A DNA stretch of 64,000 nucleotides, from contig NZ_CP019434.1 of the NCBI RefSeq assembly GCF_001975725.1, positions 248,001 through 312,000 on the forward strand. The letters are read 5' to 3'. The DNA is from Acidihalobacter ferrooxydans. Lineage in GTDB: Bacteria; Pseudomonadota; Gammaproteobacteria; DSM-5130; Acidihalobacteraceae. This document shows positions 23,440 to 32,761 of the stretch, in pieces. The stretch's first letter is position 1; each line of letters begins with the position of its first letter. The translations under genes were made by a program, and so were the position numbers. Below the pieces are notes generated by a model. The model did not search any database, was not told where the DNA came from, and worked only from the letters and a program-made list of their open reading frames with translations.

Positions 23440-24822
23440 TTAAGGCGTTTTGGTGGGTGGTTCTGGCGCCGGTTTGTCGGCAGCAGGAGGCGTCGCCGCG
23501 GTGATGAAATTCTCCGCGAGCGCCTGATAGATGGGTTTCGGACAGACCAGACGCGAGGCGCCATAAGCGATGAATGAGGCCGCCATCAATGGGATCAGCA
23601 GATCGTTGTTATGCGTCATTTCCATCACGATGACGAAGGCGGTGATCGGCGTTTGTACCACGCCGGCAAAGTACGCCACCGTACCGAGCAGGACGATGGC
23701 AGCGACGTCGATGTGCGGGAACCAATGCGCGAGGTGCGCGCCGAGGCCGGCCCCGGTGGCCAGCGAGGGCGCGAAGATGCCGCCGGGAATGCCGCTCCAG
23801 TAGGATACGGCGGTGGCGAGCAGCTTGAGGTAGGGGAATGCGCCGTTTACGTCGTGGGTGTTCTGGACCAGCGCGCGGGCCGCATCATAGCCGGAGCCGT
23901 AGGTCGCGCCGCCGGACAGAATGCCGATCAGGGCGATCAGTAACCCGCAGATGCCGGCGACGAGCAGGGTGCGGCGCCGGTAGATCGGCCTGATGATGCG
24001 TTGACCGCGGATCAGTAGAGTGCTGAACAGTCCGCCGAGCAACCCGCCAGCGACGCCGCAGACGAACACGGGCATGAAAATGCCGGGCGTGACCTGGATG
24101 TTGGCGGGCACGATGCCGAGATAGGTGTAGTTGCCGAGCAGTGCGATCGAGGTGATGCCGGCGATGATGACGGCGGTGATGAGCGTGCCGCTGGTGCGCT
24201 CTTCGAAGGAGCGGCTCATCTCCTCGATGGCGAACAGGATGCCGGCCAGCGGCGTGTTGAACGCAGCGGCGATGCCGGCGGCGCCACCGGCCAGAATCAT
24301 GCCGCGATCCATGTAATGAAACGGGAACCGGCCGAGGCGGCCGAGGCTGAACAGTACGGCAGCGCCGATATGCACGGTCGGTCCTTCGCGGCCGATGGAT
24401 GCGCCGGACAGCAGGCCGAGCAGTGTGAGCAGGACTTTGCCGATGGCGATGCGCCAACTGAGCAGCTTGCCGCGCATGCTCTCCTCGTGGATGTTGAGCG
24501 CCGCGATGCACTGCGGGATGCCGCTGCCTTCGCTGCCCGGGAAATAGCGTTTGGTCAGCCAGGCGACCAGCATGATCAGCGCAGGCGTCACCAGCAGCGG
24601 AAGCCAGGGAGAAACGGCGACCAGGCGCATGAACAGCGTGTTCGAATAATCGGCGGCGCGGGCAAACAGGCTGGCGATCAGGCCGACGAAGACCGCGCCC
24701 GTCCAGAAAATGATGCGAATGCGCCAGCTCTCGGGGGACAGCAAGCCGTTGGCCGACTGGAAAATGCGCTTGAGCATGAGACCGGGGGTGTCTGGTGGGC
24801 GGGCGGCGTTCAAACGCGCCAT
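23440..24822 (-). CDS. ClC-type chloride/proton antiporter
   Basis: A 460-residue protein with about ten to twelve hydrophobic segments. ClC signatures are present: GSEGSGIPQ (96-104), GREGPTVHIGAA (144 on, gating glutamate E146), and GIPGGIFAPSLATGAGLG. The intracellular proton glutamate is kept in AIEEMSRSF (E201), which indicates a Cl-/H+ exchanger rather than a channel. There is no CBS domain. ATG 24822 was chosen over TTG 24849. Such antiporters support acid resistance. It is tightly linked to the downstream glycosyltransferase fusion (3-base gap). Confidence 0.9.
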   Translation of the reverse strand: MARLNAARPPDTPGLMLKRIFQSANGLLSPESWRIRIIFWTGAVFVGLIASLFARAADYSNTLFMRLVAVSPWLPLLVTPALIMLVAWLTKRYFPGSEGSGIPQCIAALNIHEESMRGKLLSWRIAIGKVLLTLLGLLSGASIGREGPTVHIGAAVLFSLGRLGRFPFHYMDRGMILAGGAAGIAAAFNTPLAGILFAIEEMSRSFEERTSGTLITAVIIAGITSIALLGNYTYLGIVPANIQVTPGIFMPVFVCGVAGGLLGGLFSTLLIRGQRIIRPIYRRRTLLVAGICGLLIALIGILSGGATYGSGYDAARALVQNTHDVNGAFPYLKLLATAVSYWSGIPGGIFAPSLATGAGLGAHLAHWFPHIDVAAIVLLGTVAYFAGVVQTPITAFVIVMEMTHNNDLLIPLMAASFIAYGASRLVCPKPIYQALAENFITAATPPAADKPAPEPPTKTP

Positions 24823-24973
24823 TTTTGGGGAACGCCGGAGTGAACGCAAGTCTGACGAGACAGTTTATCGATGCACGGTAGCGTATTTGGATGGCGTATT
24901 CGGATGGTGGCGTGTGCAGTGGGCGAACCTATAAGATGTGGGCTAGATGCTTGGCAACGAAATGGGCGGACAT

Positions 24974-26011
24974 ATGGGGCAGATCAAGGTCGGCGTGGTT
25001 GGCGGAACCGGCTATGCGGGCGTCGAAATCATTCGGTTGCTGCTTGGGCATCCGCATGCGCAGTTGACGGCGTTGACCTCGCGCGCCGACGCCGGCCGGC
25101 GTGTCGACGAGGTGTTTCCGAACCTGAGAGGGTATCTCGATCTGACGTTCGTGGCACCGGACGCTGCGCGTCTGCACGACTGCGATGTGGTGTTTTTCGC
25201 CACACCGAACGGCACCGCGATGCATGATGCGCCGCGCCTGCTCGATGCGGGCGTGCGGGTGATCGATCTGGCGGCGGATTTTCGCTTGCAGGACGTGGCC
25301 GAGTGGTCGCGTTGGTACGGCATGGCGCATGCGTGTCCGGAACGGGTGCCCGAAGCGGTGTACGGGCTGCCGGAAATCAATCGCGAGGCCATTCGCTCGG
25401 CGCGGCTGGTGGCCAATCCCGGCTGCTACCCGACCGCGATCATCCTGGGGTTTCTGCCGCTGCTGCGCTCTGGGGCCGTCGAGCCCGGGCGCTTGATCGC
25501 CGATGCCAAATCAGGGGCCAGTGGTGCGGGCCGCAAGGCGGCGATAACGACGCTGTTGACCGAGGCGGCGGACAATTTCCACGCCTACGGCGTGAGCGGG
25601 CACCGTCATCTGCCGGAAATTCGCGAGGTGCTCGGGGCCCGGCTTGGCGCACCGGTGGACCTGGTTTTCGTCCCGCATCTGCTGCCGATGATTCGCGGCA
25701 TTCATGCAACCCTCTATGCCGGCCTGCGCGATGCGCGGATCGATTTGCAGGATCTCTACGAAACAGCGTATCGCGACGAGCCGTTCGTTGATGTCATGCC
25801 GCCCGGTTCGCATCCGGAGACGCGCAGCGTACGGGGCGGCAATTTATGTCGCATTGCGGTGTCGCAGGCACCGGGAAGCGATACGGCCGTCGTCCTGTCG
25901 GTGATCGACAATCTGGTCAAGGGCGCGGCGGGACAGGCGGTGCAGAACATGAACCTGATGTTCGGGCTGCGCGAGGCTACGGGGCTCGAAAGCGTCTCGC
26001 CGCTGCCCTGA
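24974..26011 (+). CDS. argC: N-acetyl-gamma-glutamyl-phosphate reductase ArgC
   Basis: A 345-residue NADPH-dependent enzyme that reduces N-acetylglutamyl phosphate to the semialdehyde in arginine synthesis. It has the Rossmann motif [11 protein letters not shown] near the N-terminus, the catalytic cysteine in NPGCYPTA, and SGHRHLPEI and [10 protein letters not shown]. The length is typical of type 1 ArgC. The start is ambiguous: ATG 24974 gives the usual N-terminus ([11 protein letters not shown]), while ATGs at 24947 and 24962 are in frame. The next gene starts one base after its stop, so it leads a short operon with a DUF6776-like gene and a bactofilin. Confidence 0.93.
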   Translation: MGQIKVGVVGGTGYAGVEIIRLLLGHPHAQLTALTSRADAGRRVDEVFPNLRGYLDLTFVAPDAARLHDCDVVFFATPNGTAMHDAPRLLDAGVRVIDLAADFRLQDVAEWSRWYGMAHACPERVPEAVYGLPEINREAIRSARLVANPGCYPTAIILGFLPLLRSGAVEPGRLIADAKSGASGAGRKAAITTLLTEAADNFHAYGVSGHRHLPEIREVLGARLGAPVDLVFVPHLLPMIRGIHATLYAGLRDARIDLQDLYETAYRDEPFVDVMPPGSHPETRSVRGGNLCRIAVSQAPGSDTAVVLSVIDNLVKGAAGQAVQNMNLMFGLREATGLESVSPLP

Positions 26012-26012
26012 G

Positions 26013-26750
26013 ATGGCGCGACCGAAACACAGGATGCGCAAAGGCTACGAACTGCGCATGCGCCGCCCGCTGCGCAAGGGGTTGCTGGCGCTGTTCGCCG
26101 TGGCGCTGCTGGTGCTGGCCGGCGTGTTGATCTATCGGGCGGGGTATCGCGCCGGCACGAACCTGAGCCAGCAGGATCGGGCCGAACTGAGCGCGCTGAA
26201 AACACAGGCAGTGTATCTGAGTGAGCGAAATCAGACGCTGACCGACCTGGCCGCGCGTTTGGGCCGCAGCGCCGAAATCGATCGCGCAGCGGCGCAGCGC
26301 GTGCAACGCAGTCTTAATGACATGGAAGCACAACTGACCAGCCTTAACGAAGAGCTGGCGTTCTACCGCAGCATTATGTCGCCGTCGGATCAATCGGCGG
26401 GGTTGCAGTTGCAGCGCCTGCAGCTGGCGCGCGTGACGCCCGCCGGTCGTGCGTACACGTTCAATATCGTGCTGACGCAATTGCAGCGCGGCGGGGGGCT
26501 GGCGCAGGGGCGCGTGACGGCGCGCATACAGGGCCTGCGCGGCGGCAAACCGGAGACCCTGGATATGGGCAAACTGGCACAGCTCAGACTGGTTTTTTCA
26601 TTCCGGTATTTCCAGGACTTCGAGGGCAGCTTTGAGTTGCCGACCGGATTCGCGCCCAGGACGATCGAAATCGTGGTGCGGCCGAGTTCGCGGCGGCTTA
26701 AAGAAATCCGGAAAACGTTTACCTGGGCCGATGCGCTCAAGGGAGGGTGA
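26013..26750 (+). CDS. single-pass membrane protein with coiled coil, DUF6776-like
   Basis: A 245-residue protein. A basic N-terminus is followed by one transmembrane helix (LLALFAVALLVLAGVLIYRAG), a coiled coil (residues 55-115, SERNQTLTDLAARL to LNDMEAQLTSLNEELAFYRSI), and a strand-rich periplasmic domain (YTFNIVLTQLQRGGGLAQGRV, FSFRYFQDFEGSFELPTGF). This layout fits the DUF6776 type of proteobacteria that commonly neighbours bactofilin genes. It overlaps the region of the bactofilin start, suggesting joint expression and perhaps a membrane anchor for the bactofilin polymer. Function is inferred from context only. Confidence 0.75.
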   Translation: MARPKHRMRKGYELRMRRPLRKGLLALFAVALLVLAGVLIYRAGYRAGTNLSQQDRAELSALKTQAVYLSERNQTLTDLAARLGRSAEIDRAAAQRVQRSLNDMEAQLTSLNEELAFYRSIMSPSDQSAGLQLQRLQLARVTPAGRAYTFNIVLTQLQRGGGLAQGRVTARIQGLRGGKPETLDMGKLAQLRLVFSFRYFQDFEGSFELPTGFAPRTIEIVVRPSSRRLKEIRKTFTWADALKGG

Positions 26751-26755
26751 TGAGT

Positions 26756-27187
26756 ATGTGGGGCGGCAAGAAAAAAACGGGCGCGACGCGCGTCGATACC
26801 CTGATCGGCAAAGATGCGTCGATCCGGGGCAATCTACAGTTCACGGGCGGTCTGCATATCGATGGGCAGGTTGAGGGGAACGTGCTCGCCAGCGATACCG
26901 ACAGTGCCGCTTTGGTGCTCAGCGAAGGCGGGCGAATCAATGGCGAGGTGCACGCGCCGATCATGATGCTCAACGGCACCGTCGAGGGCGATGTGTATGC
27001 GTCCGAGCATCTGGAACTGGCGGCGAATGCGCGGATCTGCGGCGATGTGTACTACAACCTGCTGGAAATGGCGGTCGGCGCCGAGGTCAACGGGAAGTTG
27101 GTTCACCGTAAAGGCGGGAAGCCGCAGCTGGAGGACCAGCGCGCGCAGTTCGTGAACAATGACGTGGGGTCGGACGCAGCACCATAA
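26756..27187 (+). CDS. bactofilin-family cytoskeletal protein
   Basis: A 143-residue protein with a central bactofilin beta-helix: repeated glycine-rich turns SIRGNLQFTGGLHIDGQVEGNV, RINGEVHAPIMMLNGTVEGDV and RICGDVYYNLLEMAVGAEVNGKLV. The flanking tails are short and polar. Bactofilins self-assemble without nucleotide and organise cell-wall enzymes. The GGGAGGG ribosome site (26741-26747) fits ATG 26756 best; ATG 26750 and GTG 26747 are in frame but too close. Confidence 0.88.
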   Translation: MWGGKKKTGATRVDTLIGKDASIRGNLQFTGGLHIDGQVEGNVLASDTDSAALVLSEGGRINGEVHAPIMMLNGTVEGDVYASEHLELAANARICGDVYYNLLEMAVGAEVNGKLVHRKGGKPQLEDQRAQFVNNDVGSDAAP

Positions 27188-27377
27188 AGCCTCGCAACCC
27201 GCCCGTGAATCAAGTTCGGAGGGCGAAGGGCGTTGTTGCGTGCCCGCCTGAGCGGCGAAGAGTCTGCAAAGGTGTGCCGCGACCGGTTCGCTCGTACCGC
27301 GCATGGGCTGCGCGAGCCGATCGGCGCGCGCATCTGTTAAGCTCATGCGCGCGGCCAAGCATGGGGCCGCGTCCGGG

Positions 27378-28661
27378 ATGAATGGATCAATGCAAAACAA
27401 GACAGGCGTCGGCCGCCCTGCACGACGGCCGGTGCGTACCGTATTCGTGCTGCTGTTCGGGGTCGTGCTGGGGATTTTTATCGACCGCACTTTTCTGGCC
27501 GGCATCATTCCCGCGGCGCTGGTGCCGGCTTCCGCGGTGGGCGACTTCAAGCTCATGGCGCAATCCTGGAATCTGATCGACGCTTACTATGTCGACCGCC
27601 AGTCGATCAAGCCTGACCGGATGACCTACGCGGCGATCGCCGGCATGGTCGATTCACTGGGCGATACGGGCCACAGCACCTTCCTCACGCCGCGCGAGGT
27701 GCGTATGGCGAATGCGTCGATCGACGGTCATTTCGCCGGCATCGGGGCGGAGGTGCAGATGAAGGACAACCATGTCGTCATCGTCTCGCCGATTGACGGT
27801 ACGCCGGCGCAGCGAGCGCATCTAAGGCCTGGCGACGTGATTCTGGCGGTGAACGGCAAGTCCGTCGCTGGAGAGGGGCTGACCGAGGTGGTTGAAAAAA
27901 TTCGCGGCAAGGCCGGCACCAAGGTCACGTTGACGCTGCGGGATGCACGCGATGGCAAGCAACGTACGGTCGCCCTGGTGCGCGCAAATATCCCGGTTCG
28001 AAGCGTCAGTTGGCACATGCTGCCCGGTACCAAAGTGGCGGATATTCGCATTGCCAGTTTCAGCGAAGGGACTGCGCATGAGTTGATTCAGGCGCTGGAT
28101 GCGGCGCAGCAGGCCGGCGCGCGCGGCGTGGTGCTCGACTTGCGTAACGACCCCGGCGGCTTGCTCGATCAGGCCATCGACGTTGCCAGCGTGTTTATCC
28201 CCAAGGGGAATGTGCTGCTGGAGCGCAATGCGCGCGGGCAGATCAAGCCGATCCCGGTGCGGACCGACGTGCCGAAGTACACGCTGCCGATCGCGGTGCT
28301 GATCAACGGCGGTACGGCCAGCGCGGCGGAAATCGTCTCCGGCGCGCTGCATGACGATCTTGGTGCGCCGCTGATCGGTGAGCGGACCTTTGGCACCGGC
28401 ACCGTGCTGCAGGAATTCATGCTGCCGGACGGTGCGGCGTTGTTGCTGGGCGTGCGCGAGTGGCTGACGCCGCACGGGCATACGATCTGGCACAAGGGCA
28501 TCAAGCCGACGGACAAAGTCGCATTGGGCAACAAGGCAACCATGCTCCGCCCGGACATGCTGGGCACGCTGAGCGCGGCCAAGCTGCGCGCCAGCAGCGA
28601 TGTTCAGCTGCTCGCGGCGCTCAAGGCGGTCGAGGGACTCATCGCGCAGAAAGCGCACTGA
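27378..28661 (+). CDS. S41-family (CtpA-like) peptidase lacking the canonical lysine
   Basis: A 427-residue protein: N-terminal TM helix or signal anchor (VFVLLFGVVLGIFI, 22-35), PDZ domain (about 115-200, with LRPGDVILAVNG), and S41 peptidase core. The nucleophile serine is present in NGGTASAAEIV (S315). Where CtpA enzymes have GKG, this protein has FGTGTVLQ, so T340 replaces the catalytic lysine. The C-terminus (REWLTPHGHTIWHKGIKP) matches a subgroup of S41 proteins with the same GTG sequence. It may use another base or be inactive. ATG 27378 was chosen; 27390 is possible. Location: periplasm, anchored. Confidence 0.85.
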   Translation: MNGSMQNKTGVGRPARRPVRTVFVLLFGVVLGIFIDRTFLAGIIPAALVPASAVGDFKLMAQSWNLIDAYYVDRQSIKPDRMTYAAIAGMVDSLGDTGHSTFLTPREVRMANASIDGHFAGIGAEVQMKDNHVVIVSPIDGTPAQRAHLRPGDVILAVNGKSVAGEGLTEVVEKIRGKAGTKVTLTLRDARDGKQRTVALVRANIPVRSVSWHMLPGTKVADIRIASFSEGTAHELIQALDAAQQAGARGVVLDLRNDPGGLLDQAIDVASVFIPKGNVLLERNARGQIKPIPVRTDVPKYTLPIAVLINGGTASAAEIVSGALHDDLGAPLIGERTFGTGTVLQEFMLPDGAALLLGVREWLTPHGHTIWHKGIKPTDKVALGNKATMLRPDMLGTLSAAKLRASSDVQLLAALKAVEGLIAQKAH

Positions 28662-28754
28662 CAGCCGGTCAGGCTGTGCGGGGCGCACGTGTGCGTGCAA
28701 CGGCGCCGTTCCCTTTCCCTGTGCTGCTCGTATATAGTGGGCGCTCGATTGCTC

Positions 28755-29022
28755 GGCCGCCCTGGAGAGAGTCCGCACAGTACGGACCGCCGAAGGCGCA
28801 ACCCGCCCGGAAACGCTCAGGCACAAGGGACACGGCGGCCGCAGATCGCGTCGGCACATTGGGCGTGATCGCTATCGGCTCTGGAGAGCGGCTGACGTCT
28901 TGCGTCGGCCCACCGAAGGGGATGGTGCCTGGCAGGACTATCGAAGGGGGCTGCATGAATCGCTCTTTGGTTTTCCGCGCAACAGCGCCTAATCTCTCAG
29001 GTTCGAGGACAGAGGGGCGGTT
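28755..29022 (+). promoter_or_regulatory. tandem glycine riboswitch upstream of gcvT
   Basis: Two aptamers of the glycine riboswitch are recognisable. Aptamer 1 (about 28757-28834) contains GGAGAG, GCCGAAGGCGCAA and CGCTCAGGCACAAGGGAC. Aptamer 2 (about 28878-29020) contains CTGGAGAGCGGC, CACCGAAGGGGATGG and TCTCTCAGGTTCGAGGACAG, with an extended P3. They lie about 95 bases before gcvT in the same direction. Glycine binding normally turns on the cleavage system. The linker between the aptamers is longer than the most compact tandem arrangements. Confidence 0.9.
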
Positions 29023-29115
29023 GATGTCATGGTCCGGTCTGCGGTGCAGGCGGCAGACATCAACCGTGACCACGTCGCGCGGATGCGCGGCGTTCATACC
29101 TTGAGGAGCCGAGCC

Positions 29116-30198
29116 ATGTTACAGCGCACACCGATTTATTCAGACCACCTCGCCGCCGGCGGCAAGATGGTCGATTTCGCCGGCTGGGACATGCCGCTGC
29201 ATTACGGCTCGCAGCTCGAAGAACATCATCAGGTGCGCCGCGACGCGGGCGTATTCGACGTTTCCCATATGACCGTGGTCGATCTGGTCGGCGCGGATGC
29301 GCGCGATTATCTGCGCCGTCTGCTGGCCAACGACGTGGCCAAGCTCAAGACGCCGGGCAAAGCGCTGTACAGCTGCATGCTGCGTCCCGACGGCGGCGTG
29401 ATCGACGATCTCATTACCTACTGGCTGGGCGGCGAGCGCTATCGGGTGGTCGTCAATGCCGCGACGCACGACAAGGATCTGGCCTGGATGCAGGCGCAGG
29501 CAGCGGGCTTCGCCGTCACCCTCACCGAACGCGCCGAACTGGCAATGCTGGCCGTGCAGGGCCCCAATGCGCGCGCGTTGGCGGCCGGCGTGCTCGGCGG
29601 CGCGGACGCCGAAGCGGCGCTGGCGCTCAAGCCGTTCACCGGCGTTGAACGGGGTGATCGGTTTGTCGCCCGTACCGGCTATACCGGCGAGGATGGATTC
29701 GAAATCATGCTGCCGGCCACGGCTGCCTCCGCCTTCTGGCGCGCACTGCTCGCCGCCGGCGTCAAGCCCATCGGCCTCGGTGCGCGCGACACGCTGCGTC
29801 TGGAAGCCGGCATGAACCTTTACGGAACAGATATGGACGAGACCATCAGTCCGCTGGAGTGCGGCCTGAACTGGACCGTCGCCTGGGAGCCGGTCGAGCG
29901 AGTCTTTATCGGCCGCGAGGCGCTGGAGGCACAGCGCGCGGCGGGCACGGCGCGGCGCTTTGTCGGGCTGGTGCTGGAAGGGCGCGGCGTGCTGCGCGGG
30001 CATCAGCGCGTGCAAACGCCGGCCGGAGACGGGCAGACCACCAGCGGCACGTTCTCGCCCACGCTTGGCGTTGCCATTGCGCTGGCGCGCTTGCCGGCCG
30101 CTGCTGGCGATGCCTGCGAGGTCGATATTCGCGGCAAGCTGCACGCGGCGCGCGTGGTCAAGCCGCCGTTCGTACGCAACGGTCAGGGGTGTCTCTGA
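29116..30198 (+). CDS. gcvT: glycine cleavage system T protein (aminomethyltransferase)
   Basis: A 360-residue tetrahydrofolate-dependent enzyme that takes the methylene group from the aminomethylated H protein. It shows the family N-terminus ([35 protein letters not shown], quoted in part), the substrate-binding YTGEDGFEI and [14 protein letters not shown]. The ATG at 29116 has GAGGAG at ideal spacing; the frame upstream belongs to the riboswitch leader. It is the first gene of the riboswitch-controlled gcv cluster. Confidence 0.94.
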   Translation: MLQRTPIYSDHLAAGGKMVDFAGWDMPLHYGSQLEEHHQVRRDAGVFDVSHMTVVDLVGADARDYLRRLLANDVAKLKTPGKALYSCMLRPDGGVIDDLITYWLGGERYRVVVNAATHDKDLAWMQAQAAGFAVTLTERAELAMLAVQGPNARALAAGVLGGADAEAALALKPFTGVERGDRFVARTGYTGEDGFEIMLPATAASAFWRALLAAGVKPIGLGARDTLRLEAGMNLYGTDMDETISPLECGLNWTVAWEPVERVFIGREALEAQRAAGTARRFVGLVLEGRGVLRGHQRVQTPAGDGQTTSGTFSPTLGVAIALARLPAAAGDACEVDIRGKLHAARVVKPPFVRNGQGCL

Positions 30199-30353
30199 TC
30201 TGTGATTTCAACGGGGCGCCGAGACCCCTCGGGTGAGGTTCTGAACATCAGAAATTCGTGCGAATGAATACCCGTTTCAATCCGATGGCAAACCCGATTA
30301 TTTAGCCGGTTTATTTAATTCGATTTTTCATACAACGTGCGGAGACGCGAGCA

Positions 30354-30734
30354 ATGAGTGACCTGAAATACACCAAGAGCCACGAATGGGTACGCGACAA
30401 CGGCGACGGCACCTTCACCGTCGGCATCACCGATCATGCCCAGGAGCAGCTCGGCGATCTGGTGTTCGTCGAGACCCCCGAACCCGGGGTGCAGCTCAAC
30501 GTCGGCGACGCCTGTGCCGTGGTTGAATCGGTGAAGGCCGCGTCCGATGTGTACGCGCCGGTGTCCGGCGAAGTCGTCACCGGTAATGCGGCGCTGGCCG
30601 ACACGCCCGAGCTGATCAACCAGTCCGCACAGGAGGATGGCTGGCTGTTCACCCTCAAGCCGGCCGATCCCGCCGCACTGACCGGGCTGATGAGTGCCGA
30701 CGAGTACGCGGCCTATCTCGCATTAGAGGACTGA
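30354..30734 (+). CDS. gcvH: glycine cleavage system H protein (lipoyl carrier)
   Basis: A 126-residue lipoyl-domain protein that shuttles the aminomethyl group between the P, T and L proteins. The lipoylation site is K61 in VVESVKAASD; the N-terminus KYTKSHEWV and C-terminus GWLFTLKP are diagnostic. A GGAGACG site precedes the ATG. A 155-base AT-rich gap separates it from gcvT and could hold a promoter. The L protein gene is not in the window. Confidence 0.95.
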   Translation: MSDLKYTKSHEWVRDNGDGTFTVGITDHAQEQLGDLVFVETPEPGVQLNVGDACAVVESVKAASDVYAPVSGEVVTGNAALADTPELINQSAQEDGWLFTLKPADPAALTGLMSADEYAAYLALED

Positions 30735-30803
30735 TTTTTCACTCCGAGCGGGGCCGCCGTGCGCCCCGGCTCACCAGCAGGCCATCGTGCCGAGTAAGGA
30801 TTC

Positions 30804-32159
30804 ATGCCGTTCATACCGCACACCCAGGACGAAATCGACGCTATGCTCGCCGTCATCGGCGCGCCGGACATCGAAAGTCTGTTCGACGACATTCCCGCCG
30901 CGCTGCGCAGCGGACCGCTCAAGACGGTGCCCGATGCGCTGTCCGAGATGCAGGTCGGCCGCCTGATGCAGAGCCGCGCCGCGCCGGACGCCGGCGCATT
31001 GAACTTCATCGGTGCCGGTGCCTACGAGCATCATATTCCGGCGGCGGTGTGGGACATCGCCACGCGTGGCGAGTTCTACAGCGCCTACACGCCGTATCAG
31101 GCCGAGGCTTCGCAGGGCACGCTGCAACTGATTTACGAGTTCCAGACCATGCTGACCGGGTTGACCGGGCTGGAGGTCTCGAACGCGTCGCTGTATGACG
31201 GCGCCTCCGCGTTGGCCGAAGCGGTGTTGATGGCAGTGCGGCTGAATCGCAAGTCCAGGTCCCGGCGAGTGCTGGTGCCGGCCAGCGTGCATCCGGCCTA
31301 CCGCGCGACCGCGCATGCCATCGTTCACGCGCAGGGCATTGAACTGATCGAGTTGCCGATCGATCCGGCCGTCGGCCGCGTCGATCCGGCTGCGCTGGCC
31401 GCTTACGATGCCGAGGACATCACCGCGCTGGTGGTGCCGCAACCCAACTTTTATGGCGTACTCGAAGAGGTCGATGCATTGACCGACTGGGCCGCCGCGC
31501 ACAATGCACTGCTCATCGCCGTGGTCAACCCGCTCACCCTGGCCGTGCTCACGCCGCCCGGGGAATGGGGCGCGGCAGGCGCCGACATCGCGGTCGGCGA
31601 CGGCCAGCCGCTCGGCGCGCCGCTGTCCTCCGGTGGGCCATATTACGGTTTCATGTGCACGCGTATGGCGCACGTACGCCAGATGCCCGGTCGGCTTGTC
31701 GGGCGCAGTATCGATGCCGACGGCAAGCCCGGTTTCGTGCTCACTTTGCAGGCGCGCGAGCAGCATATCCGCCGTTCCAAGGCGACCTCGAACATCTGCA
31801 CCAATCAGGGTCTGGTGGTCACCGCCTCGACCATCCACATGGCAATTCTCGGGCCGGACGGGCTGGCGCGCGTCGCTGCGGCGAGCTATGCCAACACCCA
31901 CGCGCTGGCCGAAAAACTGCGCCCTCTGGGCGTCGAGCCGGTGTTCGCCGGGGACTATTTTCATGAGGTCGCGCTGCGCCTGCCAGTGGCTAACGCGGCG
32001 CCGGTGCTGGAGCGCATGGCCGCCGAAGGCGTGCTTGGCGGCTACGAGCTTGGCCGCATCGGCTGGCCGGATGCGGTGCTCGTCTGCGCTACCGAAACCA
32101 AGACCGAGGAAGACCTGCAACGCTACGTCGATACGCTCGCCCGCGCCCTGCGGTCCTGA
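30804..32159 (+). CDS. gcvPA: glycine dehydrogenase (decarboxylating) subunit 1
   Basis: A 451-residue half of the split P protein. It has the N-terminal [15 protein letters not shown] and [18 protein letters not shown] (as [10 protein letters not shown]) typical of GcvPA, plus [14 protein letters not shown] and [16 protein letters not shown]. With GcvPB it forms the PLP-dependent glycine decarboxylase; the PLP lysine is in subunit 2. Split P proteins are common in Chromatiales-type gammaproteobacteria and many Gram-positives. It is preceded by AAGGA and followed by tpx rather than directly by gcvPB. Confidence 0.94.
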   Translation: MPFIPHTQDEIDAMLAVIGAPDIESLFDDIPAALRSGPLKTVPDALSEMQVGRLMQSRAAPDAGALNFIGAGAYEHHIPAAVWDIATRGEFYSAYTPYQAEASQGTLQLIYEFQTMLTGLTGLEVSNASLYDGASALAEAVLMAVRLNRKSRSRRVLVPASVHPAYRATAHAIVHAQGIELIELPIDPAVGRVDPAALAAYDAEDITALVVPQPNFYGVLEEVDALTDWAAAHNALLIAVVNPLTLAVLTPPGEWGAAGADIAVGDGQPLGAPLSSGGPYYGFMCTRMAHVRQMPGRLVGRSIDADGKPGFVLTLQAREQHIRRSKATSNICTNQGLVVTASTIHMAILGPDGLARVAAASYANTHALAEKLRPLGVEPVFAGDYFHEVALRLPVANAAPVLERMAAEGVLGGYELGRIGWPDAVLVCATETKTEEDLQRYVDTLARALRS

Positions 32160-32202
32160 GCGCGACCGGCGTCTTTCCACCCACGAGAAGAGGATACTCA
32201 AA

Positions 32203-32700
32203 ATGGCCAATATCACTTTGCAAGGCAATCTGATCAAGACCAACGGCGAACTGCCCGCCGTGGGCAGTGCCGCGCCGGATTTTCATCTGGTCGACGGCAA
32301 GCTCAACGACGTCAGCCTGGCGACCTATGCCGGCAAGAAAAAACTGCTCAACATCGTCCCCAGCCTGGACACCCCGACCTGCGCCACGTCCACGCGCAAG
32401 TTCAACGAATACGCCAAGGCGCATGCCGACACCGTGATGCTGGTGGTGTCTGCCGACCTGCCGTTCGCGCAGGGTCGCTTCTGCGGTGCCGAGGGCGTGG
32501 ACAACGTGATCCCGTTGTCGATGATGCGCACGCGCGCCTTCGCCAAGGATTACGGCGTGCTGATCGAGGACGGCCCGCTGGCCGGCATCACGGCGCGCGC
32601 GGTCGTCGTGCTGGATGCGAACGATAAGGTGCTCTACACCGAGCTGGTGCCCGAAATCGGTGACGAGCCGAACTACGACGCCGCGCTCGCCGCGCTCTGA
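32203..32700 (+). CDS. tpx: thiol peroxidase Tpx
   Basis: A 165-residue atypical 2-Cys peroxiredoxin. The peroxidatic cysteine is C60 in DTPTCATS and the resolving cysteine C94 in RFCGAEG, the Tpx-type spacing. It reduces hydroperoxides with thioredoxin. The start is ATG 32203 with GAGAAGAGGA upstream; the longer frame is a shadow of gcvPA. Its position between gcvPA and gcvPB is unusual, and a strong terminator follows directly, so transcripts from the riboswitch may end here. Confidence 0.94.
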   Translation: MANITLQGNLIKTNGELPAVGSAAPDFHLVDGKLNDVSLATYAGKKKLLNIVPSLDTPTCATSTRKFNEYAKAHADTVMLVVSADLPFAQGRFCGAEGVDNVIPLSMMRTRAFAKDYGVLIEDGPLAGITARAVVVLDANDKVLYTELVPEIGDEPNYDAALAAL

Positions 32701-32706
32701 ACCCTC

Positions 32707-32739
32707 CCGGCGGTGCGCCGGAGCGCGCCGCCGGTTTTT
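32707..32739 (+). terminator. strong intrinsic terminator between tpx and gcvPB
   Basis: CCGGCGGTGCGC (32707-32718) pairs with GCGCGCCGCCGG (32723-32734) over 12 bp with one G-T pair and a 4-base loop. TTTTT follows at 32735-32739. The hairpin begins 7 bases after the tpx stop and ends 22 bases before the gcvPB ATG. Confidence 0.85.
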
Positions 32740-32761
32740 CTGCTCCGACGAGTTTTCCGCG

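Noticed and set aside
30771-32243. 490-codon minus-strand frame opposite gcvPA
   Set aside because: Same reason: antisense shadow of a well-supported gene.
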